A stretch of DNA of 64,000 nt, from positions 124,001 to 188,000 of the forward strand of contig JANYHF010000025.1 in the NCBI GenBank assembly GCA_025359185.1. The letters are read 5' to 3'. The stretch comes from Hyphomicrobiaceae bacterium (GTDB lineage Bacteria > Pseudomonadota > Alphaproteobacteria > Rhizobiales > Hyphomicrobiaceae). Within the stretch, counting starts at the first letter, position 1; every line of letters starts with the position of its first letter. This document shows, piece after piece, positions 8,914 to 17,813 of this stretch. The translations under genes were made by a program, and so were the position numbers. The notes under the pieces were generated by a model. It was given only the letters and a program-made list of their open reading frames with translations, did not search any database and was not told where the DNA came from.

Positions 8914-9870
8914 ATGGCAGAGACCACATTCAGTGCCGGCCTGCTGCCCGATGATAACGCCGAACATGTTGCGCGCGCGGCGGAACAAGCCAGTGTGCGC
9001 ACGCGCTGGGCGCTGTCGCTGCCGTCGCTGCTGATCATCGGCATTTTCGGCATTGTCCCGCTGCTCGTCATTGTCGTCTATTCGTTCCTGGGTGCGGCGG
9101 CCTATGGCGGCGTCGAGTGGCGTTTCTCGACGGACGCCTATGTGGGCTTTCTGTTTCAAAAAGACATCTTTGACGACACGCTGCATTTTGCGCCCGACTA
9201 TCTGCAGATCTATCTGCGGTCGTTTTTGTTTGCGCTCGGCACCACGGCGATCTGCCTGCTGCTGGGTTTCCCAACGGCCTACTTCATGGCGACACGCCCG
9301 CCCGCGCAGCGCAATTACTGGGTGCTGCTGATCACCATTCCGTTCTGGTCGAACCTGTTGGTGCGGACACTCGCCGTCATGCTGATCATCCGCGACGAGG
9401 GGCTGCTGAACGACGGACTGATCTGGGCCGGAGCGATCCAGAAGCCAGTCATTATGCTGTATACGAATTTCTCCATCGTGCTCGGGCTGTTCTACAGCTA
9501 TCTGCCGTTCATGATCCTGCCGCTCTATGCGAGCCTGGAAAAGATGGATTTCCGGCTGGTGGAGGCCGGTTTCGATCTCTATGCGACGCGCGGAAAGGTG
9601 TTGCGGCGCATCATCATGCCGCTGGCGTTGCCGGGCATTGTCGCGGGCTGCATGTTGGTCTTCATTCCGGCACTGGGCGCTTATGTGACGCCGCTCATTC
9701 TGGGTGGCGGAACCCATCTCATGATCGGTGATCTGATCGGCCAGCAATTCGGGTCGGGCCGCAACTGGCCGTTTGGCTGTGCCCAGGCGCTGATCCTGAT
9801 GGCCTTCGTGCTGGTGACGCTGACGCTCTATGTGCGGTTGTCCGGTGGCAAGGTGCAGCAGCATGGCTGA
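8914..9870 (+). CDS. potB: Polyamine-type ABC transporter permease 1
   Basis: This 318-aa inner-membrane permease has about six membrane segments after a ~30-residue cytoplasmic N-terminus. TM1 is around LLIIGIFGIVPLLVIVVYSF. The EAA loop that docks on the ATPase is seen around LVEAGFDLYATRGKVLRRII. The protein pairs with the next permease to form the translocation channel. It starts one base after the potA stop and ends inside the start of potC (TGA/ATG region 9863-9870), so translation is very likely coupled. The family assignment is firm; the exact substrate is inferred from the binding protein. Confidence 0.93.
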   Translation: MAETTFSAGLLPDDNAEHVARAAEQASVRTRWALSLPSLLIIGIFGIVPLLVIVVYSFLGAAAYGGVEWRFSTDAYVGFLFQKDIFDDTLHFAPDYLQIYLRSFLFALGTTAICLLLGFPTAYFMATRPPAQRNYWVLLITIPFWSNLLVRTLAVMLIIRDEGLLNDGLIWAGAIQKPVIMLYTNFSIVLGLFYSYLPFMILPLYASLEKMDFRLVEAGFDLYATRGKVLRRIIMPLALPGIVAGCMLVFIPALGAYVTPLILGGGTHLMIGDLIGQQFGSGRNWPFGCAQALILMAFVLVTLTLYVRLSGGKVQQHG

Positions 9871-10714
9871 CGCAACCACCGAGGTGCCGCTGGTGCGGAC
9901 GGGTGCTTTTGACCTGAAGTGGCAGCCCGGCTTCGGCGTGGCAACGATGGTCTGCCTTGTGCTGCTCTATGCACCCATGATTGTGTTGTTTGTGTTTTCC
10001 TTTAATGGCAGCGACTCCATCACGCGCTGGGGCGGCTTGCCAAATTGGCACTGGTATACTGAGGCGTTTGCCGATCAGGAATTCCGCAGCGCCGCCATGA
10101 ACACGATCAAGATAACCGTCGTCGCCACGATCATTTCCACATTGGTTGCCACCGCTGCTGCCATCGGCACCACCCGTGGCCGCCGGTTCGCTGGCCAAGG
10201 TGCGATTTACACGGTCGTCAACCTGCCCTTGATGGTTCCCGAAATCATCACCGCGATTGCCACGCTGTCGTTCTTTTCCTTGCTGGCGCAGTATGCGGGG
10301 ATCAATTTCGGCATCGGCAACCTGATGCTGGCCCACACCGTGTTCTGCATCCCCTTCGCCTATATGCCGATCCGGGCGCGGCTGGAGGGCATGGACGAGC
10401 GGCTCGAGCAGGCCGCGGCCGATCTCTATGCGACGCCCTGGCAGGCCTTCAAGCGCGTGACCTTGCCCTTGCTGGTCCCGGGCATCAGCGCGGGCACGGC
10501 CCTCGCCTTCATCGTCTCCTTCGACGATTTTACCATCACGCAGCTGGTCGCGGGTCCTGGCCAAACCACATTGCCGCTCTATATCTGGGCCAAAACCCGC
10601 AGGCCGCTGACGCCTGAGTTGAATGCCATGTGCACGATCCTCCTGGCGATCTCGATTCTCTTTGTGGTTGGGTCATTCCTGATCGCGAACCGCCGCCGTT
10701 CCAAAACTGAATAA
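9863..10714 (+). CDS. potC: Polyamine-type ABC transporter permease 2
   Basis: This second permease (283 aa) starts at ATG 9863 (MADATTEVPLVRTG); the longer track ORF from 9830 only adds residues that overlap potB. The start overlaps the potB stop by 8 bp. There are about six membrane segments, with TM1 around VATMVCLVLLYAPMIVLFVF. The EAA loop is visible as EQAAADLYATPWQAFKRVTL, and FDDFTITQLVAGPG is typical of PotC/PotI. It works with PotB as a heterodimer in the inner membrane. The binding-protein gene follows 17 bp later. Confidence 0.93.
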   Translation: MADATTEVPLVRTGAFDLKWQPGFGVATMVCLVLLYAPMIVLFVFSFNGSDSITRWGGLPNWHWYTEAFADQEFRSAAMNTIKITVVATIISTLVATAAAIGTTRGRRFAGQGAIYTVVNLPLMVPEIITAIATLSFFSLLAQYAGINFGIGNLMLAHTVFCIPFAYMPIRARLEGMDERLEQAAADLYATPWQAFKRVTLPLLVPGISAGTALAFIVSFDDFTITQLVAGPGQTTLPLYIWAKTRRPLTPELNAMCTILLAISILFVVGSFLIANRRRSKTE

Positions 10715-10731
10715 CCAAGGGAGTACGTTGA

Positions 10732-11766
10732 ATGAAATGTCGCATGATTGGTTTCGCGGCTGCCGCCGCCGCCCTGGCCATGTCTGCCAGCCCCGCGCTG
10801 GCTGCGGGCGAACTGCACATCTACAACTGGGGCGACTACACCAACCCAAAGCTGATCGAGAAATTCTCCAAGCAGTTTGACGTCAAAGTCTCACTCGACG
10901 TTTACGATTCGAACGAGACCATGCTCGCCAAGGTGCAGGCTGGCGGCTCGGGCTACGATGTTGTCATGCCGTCCGACTACACCGTGAAGATTATGATCGA
11001 GGGCGGCCTGCTCGCCAAGACCGAGCCCAACACCATGGCCAACTTCAAGAACATGCGGCCCGAATTCGTCGGCGTCTATTGGGACGAGGGCCGTCACTAT
11101 TCCGTGCCCTGGCAGTACGGCAAGACGACGTTCGTCGTGAACACCGACAAGTACAAGGGCGACATCGACACGCTGAAAATCCTGTTCGACCCGCCAGCCG
11201 AATTGAAGGGCCGCATCAATGTGCTCGACGACTTAAACTCGCTGATCCACGCGGCCGAGCGCTATGCGGGCGTGCCGCGTTGCGGCGGTGACAAGGAAGC
11301 CCTGAAGAAGGTCAGTGATGTACTGTTGGCCGCCAAGCCCAGCTGGCGTACCTTCAGCTATGACACCATCACCAAGCTGACATCGGGCGACGTAGACGTG
11401 ACGCAAACCTGGAACGGCGCCGCCTACCGGATGCGCCAGAAGATTCCGGCCGCCAAGTTCTCCTTTCCGAAAGAGGGCATCGAGGGCTGGATGGACAACG
11501 CCTCCGTTCTCAAAGACGCCAAGAACATGGAGAACGCTAAACTGTTCCAGAACTTCATCATGGACCCCGAGAACGCCGCGTTGATCTCAGAGTTTGCTGG
11601 CTACGACAACGGCATCACCGGCTCGCTGAAATTCCTGCCCAAGGAATTTGCCGAGTCGCCCGAGTTAAACGCCCCGGCCGGTGCGCCAGTGCCCGAATTC
11701 GTGCCGCCGTGCCCGAAAGAGGTGGTCGAGATGTACAACAAGATCTGGACCAATTTGAAGAAGTAG
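10732..11766 (+). CDS. potD: Polyamine-type ABC transporter periplasmic binding protein
   Basis: This 344-aa binding protein has a Sec signal peptide, MKCRMIGFAAAAAALAMSASPALA, with cleavage near residue 24. The mature protein begins with the hallmark ELHIYNWGDYTNP of the PotD/PotF family. A purine-rich GGGAG lies 8-9 bases before the ATG. It captures the substrate in the periplasm and delivers it to PotBC. The family binds spermidine, putrescine or similar diamines; the ligand here cannot be read from sequence with certainty. It is last in the transport unit, and a GC-rich hairpin 13 bases after the stop probably ends or stabilises the transcript. Confidence 0.93.
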   Translation: MKCRMIGFAAAAAALAMSASPALAAGELHIYNWGDYTNPKLIEKFSKQFDVKVSLDVYDSNETMLAKVQAGGSGYDVVMPSDYTVKIMIEGGLLAKTEPNTMANFKNMRPEFVGVYWDEGRHYSVPWQYGKTTFVVNTDKYKGDIDTLKILFDPPAELKGRINVLDDLNSLIHAAERYAGVPRCGGDKEALKKVSDVLLAAKPSWRTFSYDTITKLTSGDVDVTQTWNGAAYRMRQKIPAAKFSFPKEGIEGWMDNASVLKDAKNMENAKLFQNFIMDPENAALISEFAGYDNGITGSLKFLPKEFAESPELNAPAGAPVPEFVPPCPKEVVEMYNKIWTNLKK

Positions 11767-11779
11767 GACTGCTTGCGGT

Positions 11780-11800
11780 CCGGGTGGCTACGCCGCCCGG
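11780..11800 (+). terminator. Hairpin after the pot operon
   Basis: A 9-bp stem, CCGGGTGGC / GCCGCCCGG, with one G-T pair closes a three-base TAC loop, 14 bases after the potD stop. What follows is pyrimidine-rich but not a clean T-run, so it may be a weak terminator or an RNA-protecting 3' hairpin. Confidence 0.5.
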
Positions 11801-11919
11801 GCCTCTGCTGTTGCTGCAAGCCTTTGTTGAGCGCTCAAGGTAACGCGGCGTATTTATTTGGGTTTTCCCGGGCGGGACAGCTGTTGGCTGTGTTCAGTGC
11901 AAACCGTAAAGGTCTGAGC

Positions 11920-12519
11920 GTGACCGGTTCTCCGACGAGCCCAAAAACAGACCTCATCGAACGCGACCGCTCCTGCCTGGTTGTCATCGATGTTCAGAAA
12001 TTCTTCCTCGACAAGCTGCCGCTCGATCAACGCCAACCGCTGGTGGACCGGATCGGGTGGATCATGCGTGTTGCCACGGCGCTCGCCATTCCTATCATCG
12101 CAACCGCCGAGGATAGTGCGCATGACGGGCCGCTGGTGCCAGACCTCGCCGGCCTGCTGCCCAAGGGCCAAACGGTGTTCAACAAGATGGTCTTCGGCCT
12201 CGCCGGTCAGCCCGATATCCGGGCGACTATCGAGGGCAGCCGCTGCGACACATTCGTCCTTGTTGGCCTCGAAACCGACGTCTGTGTCGCCCACTCAGCC
12301 TTCGGGCTGCGCGACCTTGGCAACCGCACCGTCGTGATCTCCGACGCCACCGGCTCCCCGCCGCCGTATCACGAAGCCGGGCTCGCGCGACTACGCGATG
12401 CCGGCATAACCGTCACAACCGTCAAGGGCTTGTACTATGAATGGGTGCGCGACTTGGCCACTCACGCCCGTGTGAAGGCCGCCATCAACCAACCCTCGCC
12501 GTACGGGCTAACGCTTTAG
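11920..12519 (+). CDS. Isochorismatase-like cysteine hydrolase
   Basis: The isochorismatase superfamily includes isochorismatases, nicotinamidases and N-carbamoyl hydrolases. The three catalytic positions are visible as Asp24 (VVIDVQKFF), Lys89 (VFNKMVFG) and Cys122 (ETDVCVAHS), counted from a GTG start at 11920 (199 aa). I prefer that start because AAAGG lies about 9 bases upstream. The ORF-track start at 11773 adds 49 residues, mostly Cys/Arg-rich sequence translated from the hairpin region. The substrate is unknown. It follows the polyamine transporter in the same direction after 153 bp and might hydrolyse an imported amide, but this is only positional inference. Confidence 0.85.
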   Translation: MTGSPTSPKTDLIERDRSCLVVIDVQKFFLDKLPLDQRQPLVDRIGWIMRVATALAIPIIATAEDSAHDGPLVPDLAGLLPKGQTVFNKMVFGLAGQPDIRATIEGSRCDTFVLVGLETDVCVAHSAFGLRDLGNRTVVISDATGSPPPYHEAGLARLRDAGITVTTVKGLYYEWVRDLATHARVKAAINQPSPYGLTL

Positions 12520-12541
12520 CTCATTGATAAGAATCAACCTT

Positions 12542-12572
12542 CGTCACGGCCGGGTCAAGCGCGGCCATGACG
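12542..12572. repeat. Half-unit of palindromic repeat family A
   Basis: The sequence starting CGTCACGGCCGGG and ending CGGCCATGACG is a short palindrome nearly identical to one arm of the 5384-5476 element. It lies in the 154-bp gap between the isochorismatase-like gene and the GMC oxidoreductase gene. It can fold into a hairpin and may serve as a 3' stabiliser or terminator for the upstream gene. No coding sequence is seen in the rest of the gap. Confidence 0.65.
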
Positions 12573-12673
12573 AAAAGAAAGTAGTCCCCCCGTTCACCTT
12601 GCGGTGAGATGGACGCGGGCTGGGACTTTGGCTGCTGGGGCGAATCCGCTACAAGGCTTGGCAACCCGTCCTC

Positions 12674-14305
12674 TTGAGTCCCTCCATGCAGCCTCTCTCC
12701 CGTCCCATCTCCTCTCTGCGCCCCCACTACGACGTTGTCGTCGTCGGCTCGGGCTATGGCGGCGGGGTGACGGCGTCGCGGCTGGCGCGGGCGGGCAAGC
12801 GGGTGTGCGTGCTGGAGCGCGGCAAAGAGTATCTGCCGGGGGATTTTCCGGCGCGGCTGACCGATATGCGCGCCGAGACCATGATGTCGGGCGGCAATGG
12901 CAAGCCGGGGCTGTATGACCTCAGGGTCGGCGAGCACATGCATGTGCTGGTGGGCTGCGGGCTTGGCGGCGGATCGCTGGTGAATGCCGGCGTGGCACTG
13001 CGGCCGGATGCGCGCGTATTTGCCGATCCGGTTTGGCCGGGGGAGATTTCGTGGGGAGATGGCTCGCTGGACGAAGGTTACGCACGGGCGGCGGCATGGT
13101 TGCGTCCGGCGCGTGATCCGTTGGCGGAGCAAATGACCAAGTTCCGCGCGCTGGACCGGGCGAGCGGCGCACTGGGCACCGCGCCATCGGCCGCCGAAGT
13201 GGTGGTGAGTTTTGAAGCCACCGTCAACGCGGCGGGGATTAAACAACCGGCCTGCACGCGCTGTGGTGATTGCTGCGGCGGCTGCAATGTCGGCGCCAAG
13301 AACACGATCGCGATGACGTATTTGCCCGATGCGGATCGTCATGGAGCTGAGATATTTTCGCAAGTGCGTGTGGACTTTATCGAGCGGCAGGGCGCGGCGG
13401 GCTGGCGGATTTTCTGGCGGCCAACCGGGGACGCCAAAGCTGAACTTGCGGCGATCACGGCCGATATGGTTGTGCTCGCCGCAGGCTCCCTCGGCACCAC
13501 CGAAATCCTGCTGCGCTCGCGCGAAAGGGGCCTCCCCTTGTCGGACCGGCTCGGCCACGGTTTTTCGGCCAACGGCGATATCATCGCCTTTGGTTACAAC
13601 GCCAAGGAGCGCGTGAACGCGGTCGGCGTTGGCCATCCAGCGCGGGCGGACGTGCCGCCGGTTGGGGCTAGCGTCAGTGGGCAGATCATCGTCGATGATC
13701 CCGATGACCTGTCGCGCAGTCTGATCGTTCAGGAGGGCGTGCTGCCGTCAGCGGTCGGCCCGCTGCTGCCGGTTGTGTTCGTGCCGGGCGGCCGCATCCT
13801 CGGGGCGGCACACGCGCTGCTGAAGGGCGTGTACGACGGACCGCTCGCGCGCACGCACACGTTCTTTGTCGTCTCGCACGACGATGCCAAGGGCCGCATC
13901 GTGCTGCGCGATGGCCGCGCGGTGATCGACTGGCCCGGCGTGATGGACCAGCCCGTTTATGATCGCGTTGACAAGGCGCTGGTTGATCTGTGTAAGGTCA
14001 ATGGCGCGGCTTATGTCAAGAACCCGATGTCCGAGGGCGTGATGGGCAAGAAGCCGGCGACTGCGCATCCCTTGGGCGGGTCGGGCATGGGCAAGGACGC
14101 TGCGCGCGGCACCGTCAACCACAAGGGGCAGCCGTTCACGGGGGAAACCGCCGGCGGCGTCCATCAGGGGCTCTATGTCAGCGATGGGTCGATCATTTCA
14201 CGCTCGCTCGGATGCAATCCTCTCTTAACCATCACCGCGCTGGCCGAGAGGGCTGTGCAACTTATCGCGGATGACTATCAATTGCGCTTTCGCATCACTG
14301 GATGA
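12674..14305 (+). CDS. GMC family FAD-dependent oxidoreductase (cholesterol-oxidase-like)
   Basis: This 543-aa flavoprotein has an N-terminal Rossmann motif, VVVVGSGYGGG, at ~21-31, and HPLGGSGMG near the C-terminus carries the active-site His of the GMC superfamily. A Cys-rich CTRCGDCCGGCNVGAKNT stretch is typical of the bacterial cholesterol-oxidase-like branch. Substrates in this branch are sterols, alcohols or glucosides and cannot be assigned here. The start is TTG 12674 or, four codons later, ATG 12686. There is no signal peptide. Gene 3' of it is prmB, 58 bp away. A short in-frame exact duplication of GCGGAACTGA appears just past the stop (14330-14350). Confidence 0.88.
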   Translation: MSPSMQPLSRPISSLRPHYDVVVVGSGYGGGVTASRLARAGKRVCVLERGKEYLPGDFPARLTDMRAETMMSGGNGKPGLYDLRVGEHMHVLVGCGLGGGSLVNAGVALRPDARVFADPVWPGEISWGDGSLDEGYARAAAWLRPARDPLAEQMTKFRALDRASGALGTAPSAAEVVVSFEATVNAAGIKQPACTRCGDCCGGCNVGAKNTIAMTYLPDADRHGAEIFSQVRVDFIERQGAAGWRIFWRPTGDAKAELAAITADMVVLAAGSLGTTEILLRSRERGLPLSDRLGHGFSANGDIIAFGYNAKERVNAVGVGHPARADVPPVGASVSGQIIVDDPDDLSRSLIVQEGVLPSAVGPLLPVVFVPGGRILGAAHALLKGVYDGPLARTHTFFVVSHDDAKGRIVLRDGRAVIDWPGVMDQPVYDRVDKALVDLCKVNGAAYVKNPMSEGVMGKKPATAHPLGGSGMGKDAARGTVNHKGQPFTGETAGGVHQGLYVSDGSIISRSLGCNPLLTITALAERAVQLIADDYQLRFRITG

Positions 14306-14363
14306 GCAGGAAGCAGCACTGGATCGGCGCGAACTGAGCGGAACTGAGCGGAACCAACACGCC

Positions 14364-15275
14364 ATGACAGGCCCCATTGACGAGCTGTTGACCTTGCGCG
14401 ATCTCTTGCGTTACGCCGTGTCGCGCTTCCGCGAGGCCGGCATCGCCTATGGACACGGCACCACAAACGCCCTCGACGAGGCCGCATTCCTGCTGCTGTG
14501 GGGCCTCAATCTGCCCATCGATCAGCTCGATCCGTTTGTCGACGCACGGTTGACACGGGCGGAGCGGGAGAAACTCCTTGCCCTGATTGACACTCGCATC
14601 ACCACTCGCAAACCAGCTGCCTATCTGACGGGCGAGGCGTGGATCCGTGGGCATCGTTTCGTGATTACTGAGGATGTGATCGTGCCGCGGTCCCTCATCG
14701 GCGAGCTGCTGGCGGGTGAGGGTGCCAGCGTACTGATGTCCGGCGATCCGCCCGCGCGTATCCTCGATCTGTGCACGGGCTCAGGCTGCCTCGCCATCCT
14801 GGCGGCGCTGGCTTTCCCCGAAGCGGCGGTAGACGCCGTTGAATTGTCCGCAAGCGCCTTGTTGGTGGCGCAGAAAAATGTCACTGATTATGGCCTGGAC
14901 GCGCGCATCAAACTCTTCGAAGGCGATCTATTTGCCCCGCTGAAGGGCCAGCGCTATGACCTCATCATCAGCAATCCGCCCTATGTTACCGATGCGGCTG
15001 TGGCGGCGTTTCCCCCCGAACATGCCAGCGAACCCATCATGGCGCACGCGGGCGGGCTGGATGGGTTGACCATTGTACGCCGCATCCTCGCTGAAGCTCC
15101 CACCATACTGGCACCGGACGGCCAGCTGCTCGTCGAAGTGGGCTCGGGCCAGAATGCTCTGGCAGCGGAGTATCCGCATCTGCCCTTCCTGTGGCTCGAC
15201 ACCGAAGAAAGTACGGGCGAAGTGTTCCTGTTGCCGGCCGAAGCGCTGGGGCCTCCTCGCAAGAAGCGCAAATGA
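14364..15275 (+). CDS. prmB: 50S ribosomal protein L3 N5-glutamine methyltransferase
   Basis: PrmB methylates a glutamine of ribosomal protein L3 using S-adenosylmethionine. The ATG at 14364 (MTGPIDELLTLRDLLRYAVS) gives 303 aa, the usual size. The track ORF starting at 14271 adds 31 residues that overlap the end of the GMC gene. The SAM motif DLCTGSGCLAI is at ~135-145 and the NPPY motif that binds the target glutamine is at 204-207. The N-terminal helical domain (1-90) is as in PrmB, which sets it apart from PrmC, the release-factor enzyme. A good hairpin follows the stop by six bases. Confidence 0.92.
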   Translation: MTGPIDELLTLRDLLRYAVSRFREAGIAYGHGTTNALDEAAFLLLWGLNLPIDQLDPFVDARLTRAEREKLLALIDTRITTRKPAAYLTGEAWIRGHRFVITEDVIVPRSLIGELLAGEGASVLMSGDPPARILDLCTGSGCLAILAALAFPEAAVDAVELSASALLVAQKNVTDYGLDARIKLFEGDLFAPLKGQRYDLIISNPPYVTDAAVAAFPPEHASEPIMAHAGGLDGLTIVRRILAEAPTILAPDGQLLVEVGSGQNALAAEYPHLPFLWLDTEESTGEVFLLPAEALGPPRKKRK

Positions 15276-15280
15276 AAATC

Positions 15281-15302
15281 GGCCGCCCATGGCGGGGCGG
15301 CC
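15281..15302 (+). terminator. Hairpin terminator after prmB; gap 15276-15563
   Basis: An 8-bp GC stem, GGCCGCCC / GGGCGGCC, with a 6-base loop begins six bases past the prmB stop and is followed by GAGTTATT. It lies in a 288-bp gap between convergent genes (prmB and pbpC). The rest of the gap, roughly 15340-15560, is distinctly AT-richer than its surroundings and carries no ORF or RNA gene that I recognise. Confidence 0.6.
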
Positions 15303-15563
15303 GAGTTATTCAGTGGGAGCAGAGAGCAGGAGAGAGAAAAAGTTAACGGCGGGGCCAGTGGTTAACGTGCAGGCGAGTGGCAAACCCTCAAGTGATTTTT
15401 TAGCTTCGGTCAATTGTCTCTAATGCATTGAAGAATAACGCGAAAATATTGCCACCCCGTTTCAACGGGCGGTAAAATTCTCCACTAATTTTAGATATCG
15501 GACCCAAAATCGTTAGATTGGCGAAATTGACCCGGCGACCGTTAACCCTTGCGGCTGCAACCG

Positions 15564-17813
15564 TTAATGCAGCACCACTTGTACCCGGTCCACCTTGCCG
15601 GTGGCATCAATCACCGAGACGCGGGCAAAGCCGTGGCCTGCGGGCACAAAGCTCGCCGCGCGGCTGAACGGGTCGGACGGAACGGGGGCGTCATCGACCA
15701 TCCAGGTCAGTGGCAGCACGCCGCCCTCGGCTTTGAGGATGACAGGCCGCGCCGTGCCATCTGGCGCTTGAGCGAGGTCCAATTCGGACTTGTCCGGAGG
15801 AAAGGCGATGGCGAGTTCGGGATCGGCGAAGGGCTTGCCCTCGGTCTTGTCCTGACGGTCAGCACCGAACACTTTGAGCGGCGGCGGCAGATCAATGCCC
15901 ACTTCCGCACCCTCAGGTGCCGCAGCCAATGGTACGCGGCGGCCTGGTATGCGCGCAAAGGCATCGAACAGGATCGGCGCGGCCGTGCCGACGCCGGTGA
16001 TGCCTGGCTCCGGCACGCCATCAGGCCGGCCCACCCAGACAGCGATGGTGTATTTGCCATCGAACCCCGCAGCCCAGGCGTCGCGGAAGCCGTAGGACGT
16101 GCCCGTCTTATAGGCGATCTCGCCGCCCTTGGCATTGCGTGGCGGTGGCGTGCCGCGCAGGATGCTCTGGATGTACCAGTCGGGAACCGGGGCGAGCAGC
16201 CGGGGTGCCAGATTAAGCGTGTGCTGATCCTTGCGGTCAGCGATCTGGTGGAGGAGTGCAATGGACTGCCCGCCGCGAGCGATCCCGGCATAAAGCTGCG
16301 TAAGATCGCGCAAGGTGATGCCGACGCCGCCAAGGCCGACGGCCAGCGATGGCCCCGCGTCCAGCGGCAACTCATAGGGCACGCCGGCTTCCTTCAGCCG
16401 CGCCATCATCCGGGTTGGCCCCACGGCCGCCAGCATTTTTACGGCGGGCACGTTCAAAGATTGCCGCAGCGCATCACGCACACTGACCATACCGTGGAAC
16501 AGATCATCGAAATTCTTCGGCGCATAGCGGCCAAAGCGCGTCGGCTTGTCGTCGATCATGGTGTCGGGATGCGCGATGCCGGCCTCGAAGGCGAGGCCAT
16601 AGACCAGCGGTTTGAGCGTAGAACCGGGCGAACGGAGCGCGTTGGCCATGTCGATGGGGCCAAAGCGCTTGATGTCGAGATAGCCGGGCGAGCCGACATA
16701 GGCCAAGATTTCTCCATTGGTGTGGTCGGCTGCGACGATGGCGATGGAGAGCCTTGGGCCTAGGCTGGCAGCCGACGTGCGGGCGAGGTCTTCGAGCGCG
16801 GTTTGCAGCGGCCGGTCCAGCGTCAGCCGATGGATGAGCGTTTCGGGATTGGCGGCGACGGCCTCTTCGCTGAGATGGGGTGCAAGCTGAGGAAAAGGCT
16901 TTCGCGCCGTTGGCATGGGTTCGGCGTCCGCATGGGTTGCCTCGGCAGTATCGATCACTCCGGCCGCCAGCGAACGGGCAAGCACTCGGGAGCGGGCGAG
17001 CTTAGCGGCCTCGGGGTGCAGATCGGGCCGCCGCGCTTCGGGCGATTGCGGCAGCGCCACCAACAGTGCCGCTTCGCCCGCTGACAGCCGCATCGGCTCC
17101 TTGCCGAAATAGGCGAGCGAGGCTGCCCGCACGCCTTCCAGATTGCCTCCGAATGGCGCGAGTTTCAGATAGAGCCGCAGGATTTCCGGCTTGGTCAACC
17201 GCTGTTCTATCTGCACGGCACGGATCATCTGGCGTAACTTGCCGAGGCTGGTTCGCTCGTGCTTGCCATCAAGCAGCCGGGCCACCTGCATGGTCAGCGT
17301 AGACGCGCCCGAGCGGATGCGGCCGTAGCGTAACACGAGGCCAACGGAGCGGAAGAGCGCGAGCGGGTCAACGCCAAGATGGGTCGCAAAGCGCTTGTCC
17401 TCATAGGCAAACAGCATAGCGAGGTAACGCGGATCGACCGTGGTCTCGTCCACCGGCAGCCGCCAGCGGCCATCCTTGGTTGTGAACGGCCGCAGTAGCT
17501 TGCCGTCGCGGTCGAGGACTACGATGGAACCTTCGGTGGCCGCGGCAAGGGGCGGCGGGCCGAGTTGGTTGACAAAGAGTGCTGGCAGAACAATCAAAAA
17601 GAGGGCCAACACGAGCCCGGCGACGATCAGCTTGGATGGACGGAAAAGACTGAATGCCTGGTTGGGCTTTCCCGTTCTACCCCCATCCGGTCCTTCCCCC
17701 CTTAAGGGGGAGGGACCCCTAGAGTCATGAATTTCCGCTCCATCGGCTCCAGTGTCTCCGCCCCCTTGAGGGGGAAGGAACAAGGTGGGGGTGGGGCGGG
17801 AAAGCCTCTCCAC
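15564..17813 (-). CDS. pbpC: Penicillin-binding protein 1C
   Basis: PBP1C is a bifunctional peptidoglycan glycosyltransferase/transpeptidase anchored in the inner membrane. The membrane segment is at 61-81. The glycosyltransferase motif EDKRFATHLG is at 138-147, followed by GASTLTMQ at 169-176. The transpeptidase motifs are STLK (Ser398-Lys401), SLN (452-454) and KTG (569-571). The C-terminal ~90 residues form the PBP1C-specific domain. Translation seems to start at GTG 17813, directly after the macroglobulin stop (TAA-GTG) with GAGG eight bases upstream, so the two are coupled. Residues ~8-47 are translated from a palindromic repeat (see 17678-17798) and are Pro/Gly-rich filler; without them the length is about the family norm. 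Confidence 0.93.
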   Translation of the reverse strand: MERLSRPTPTLFLPPQGGGDTGADGAEIHDSRGPSPLRGEGPDGGRTGKPNQAFSLFRPSKLIVAGLVLALFLIVLPALFVNQLGPPPLAAATEGSIVVLDRDGKLLRPFTTKDGRWRLPVDETTVDPRYLAMLFAYEDKRFATHLGVDPLALFRSVGLVLRYGRIRSGASTLTMQVARLLDGKHERTSLGKLRQMIRAVQIEQRLTKPEILRLYLKLAPFGGNLEGVRAASLAYFGKEPMRLSAGEAALLVALPQSPEARRPDLHPEAAKLARSRVLARSLAAGVIDTAEATHADAEPMPTARKPFPQLAPHLSEEAVAANPETLIHRLTLDRPLQTALEDLARTSAASLGPRLSIAIVAADHTNGEILAYVGSPGYLDIKRFGPIDMANALRSPGSTLKPLVYGLAFEAGIAHPDTMIDDKPTRFGRYAPKNFDDLFHGMVSVRDALRQSLNVPAVKMLAAVGPTRMMARLKEAGVPYELPLDAGPSLAVGLGGVGITLRDLTQLYAGIARGGQSIALLHQIADRKDQHTLNLAPRLLAPVPDWYIQSILRGTPPPRNAKGGEIAYKTGTSYGFRDAWAAGFDGKYTIAVWVGRPDGVPEPGITGVGTAAPILFDAFARIPGRRVPLAAAPEGAEVGIDLPPPLKVFGADRQDKTEGKPFADPELAIAFPPDKSELDLAQAPDGTARPVILKAEGGVLPLTWMVDDAPVPSDPFSRAASFVPAGHGFARVSVIDATGKVDRVQVVLH
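17678..17798. repeat. Palindromic repeat family C inside the 5' end of pbpC
   Basis: This repeat contains a CCCCTTAAGGGG palindrome (17698-17709) and, ~55 bases on, CCCCTTGAGGGG followed by GAAGGAACAAGGTGGGGGTGGGG. Close relatives are at 27735-27788, 42461-42512 and 59360-59830, all intergenic. This copy sits within the reading frame of pbpC, between its probable GTG start and the membrane segment, without breaking the frame. If pbpC instead starts later at a poor codon, the element would be a leader between the two genes. Confidence 0.75.

Noticed and set aside
7731-9071. 446-aa minus-strand ORF opposite potA
   Set aside because: Shadow frame of potA and the start of potB in GC-rich DNA; no recognisable domains and it covers both transporter genes.
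12521-13636. 371-aa minus-strand ORF opposite the GMC oxidoreductase gene
   Set aside because: Its amino-acid composition is His/Arg/Gln-rich, as in frame shadows, and the plus strand encodes a full flavoprotein.
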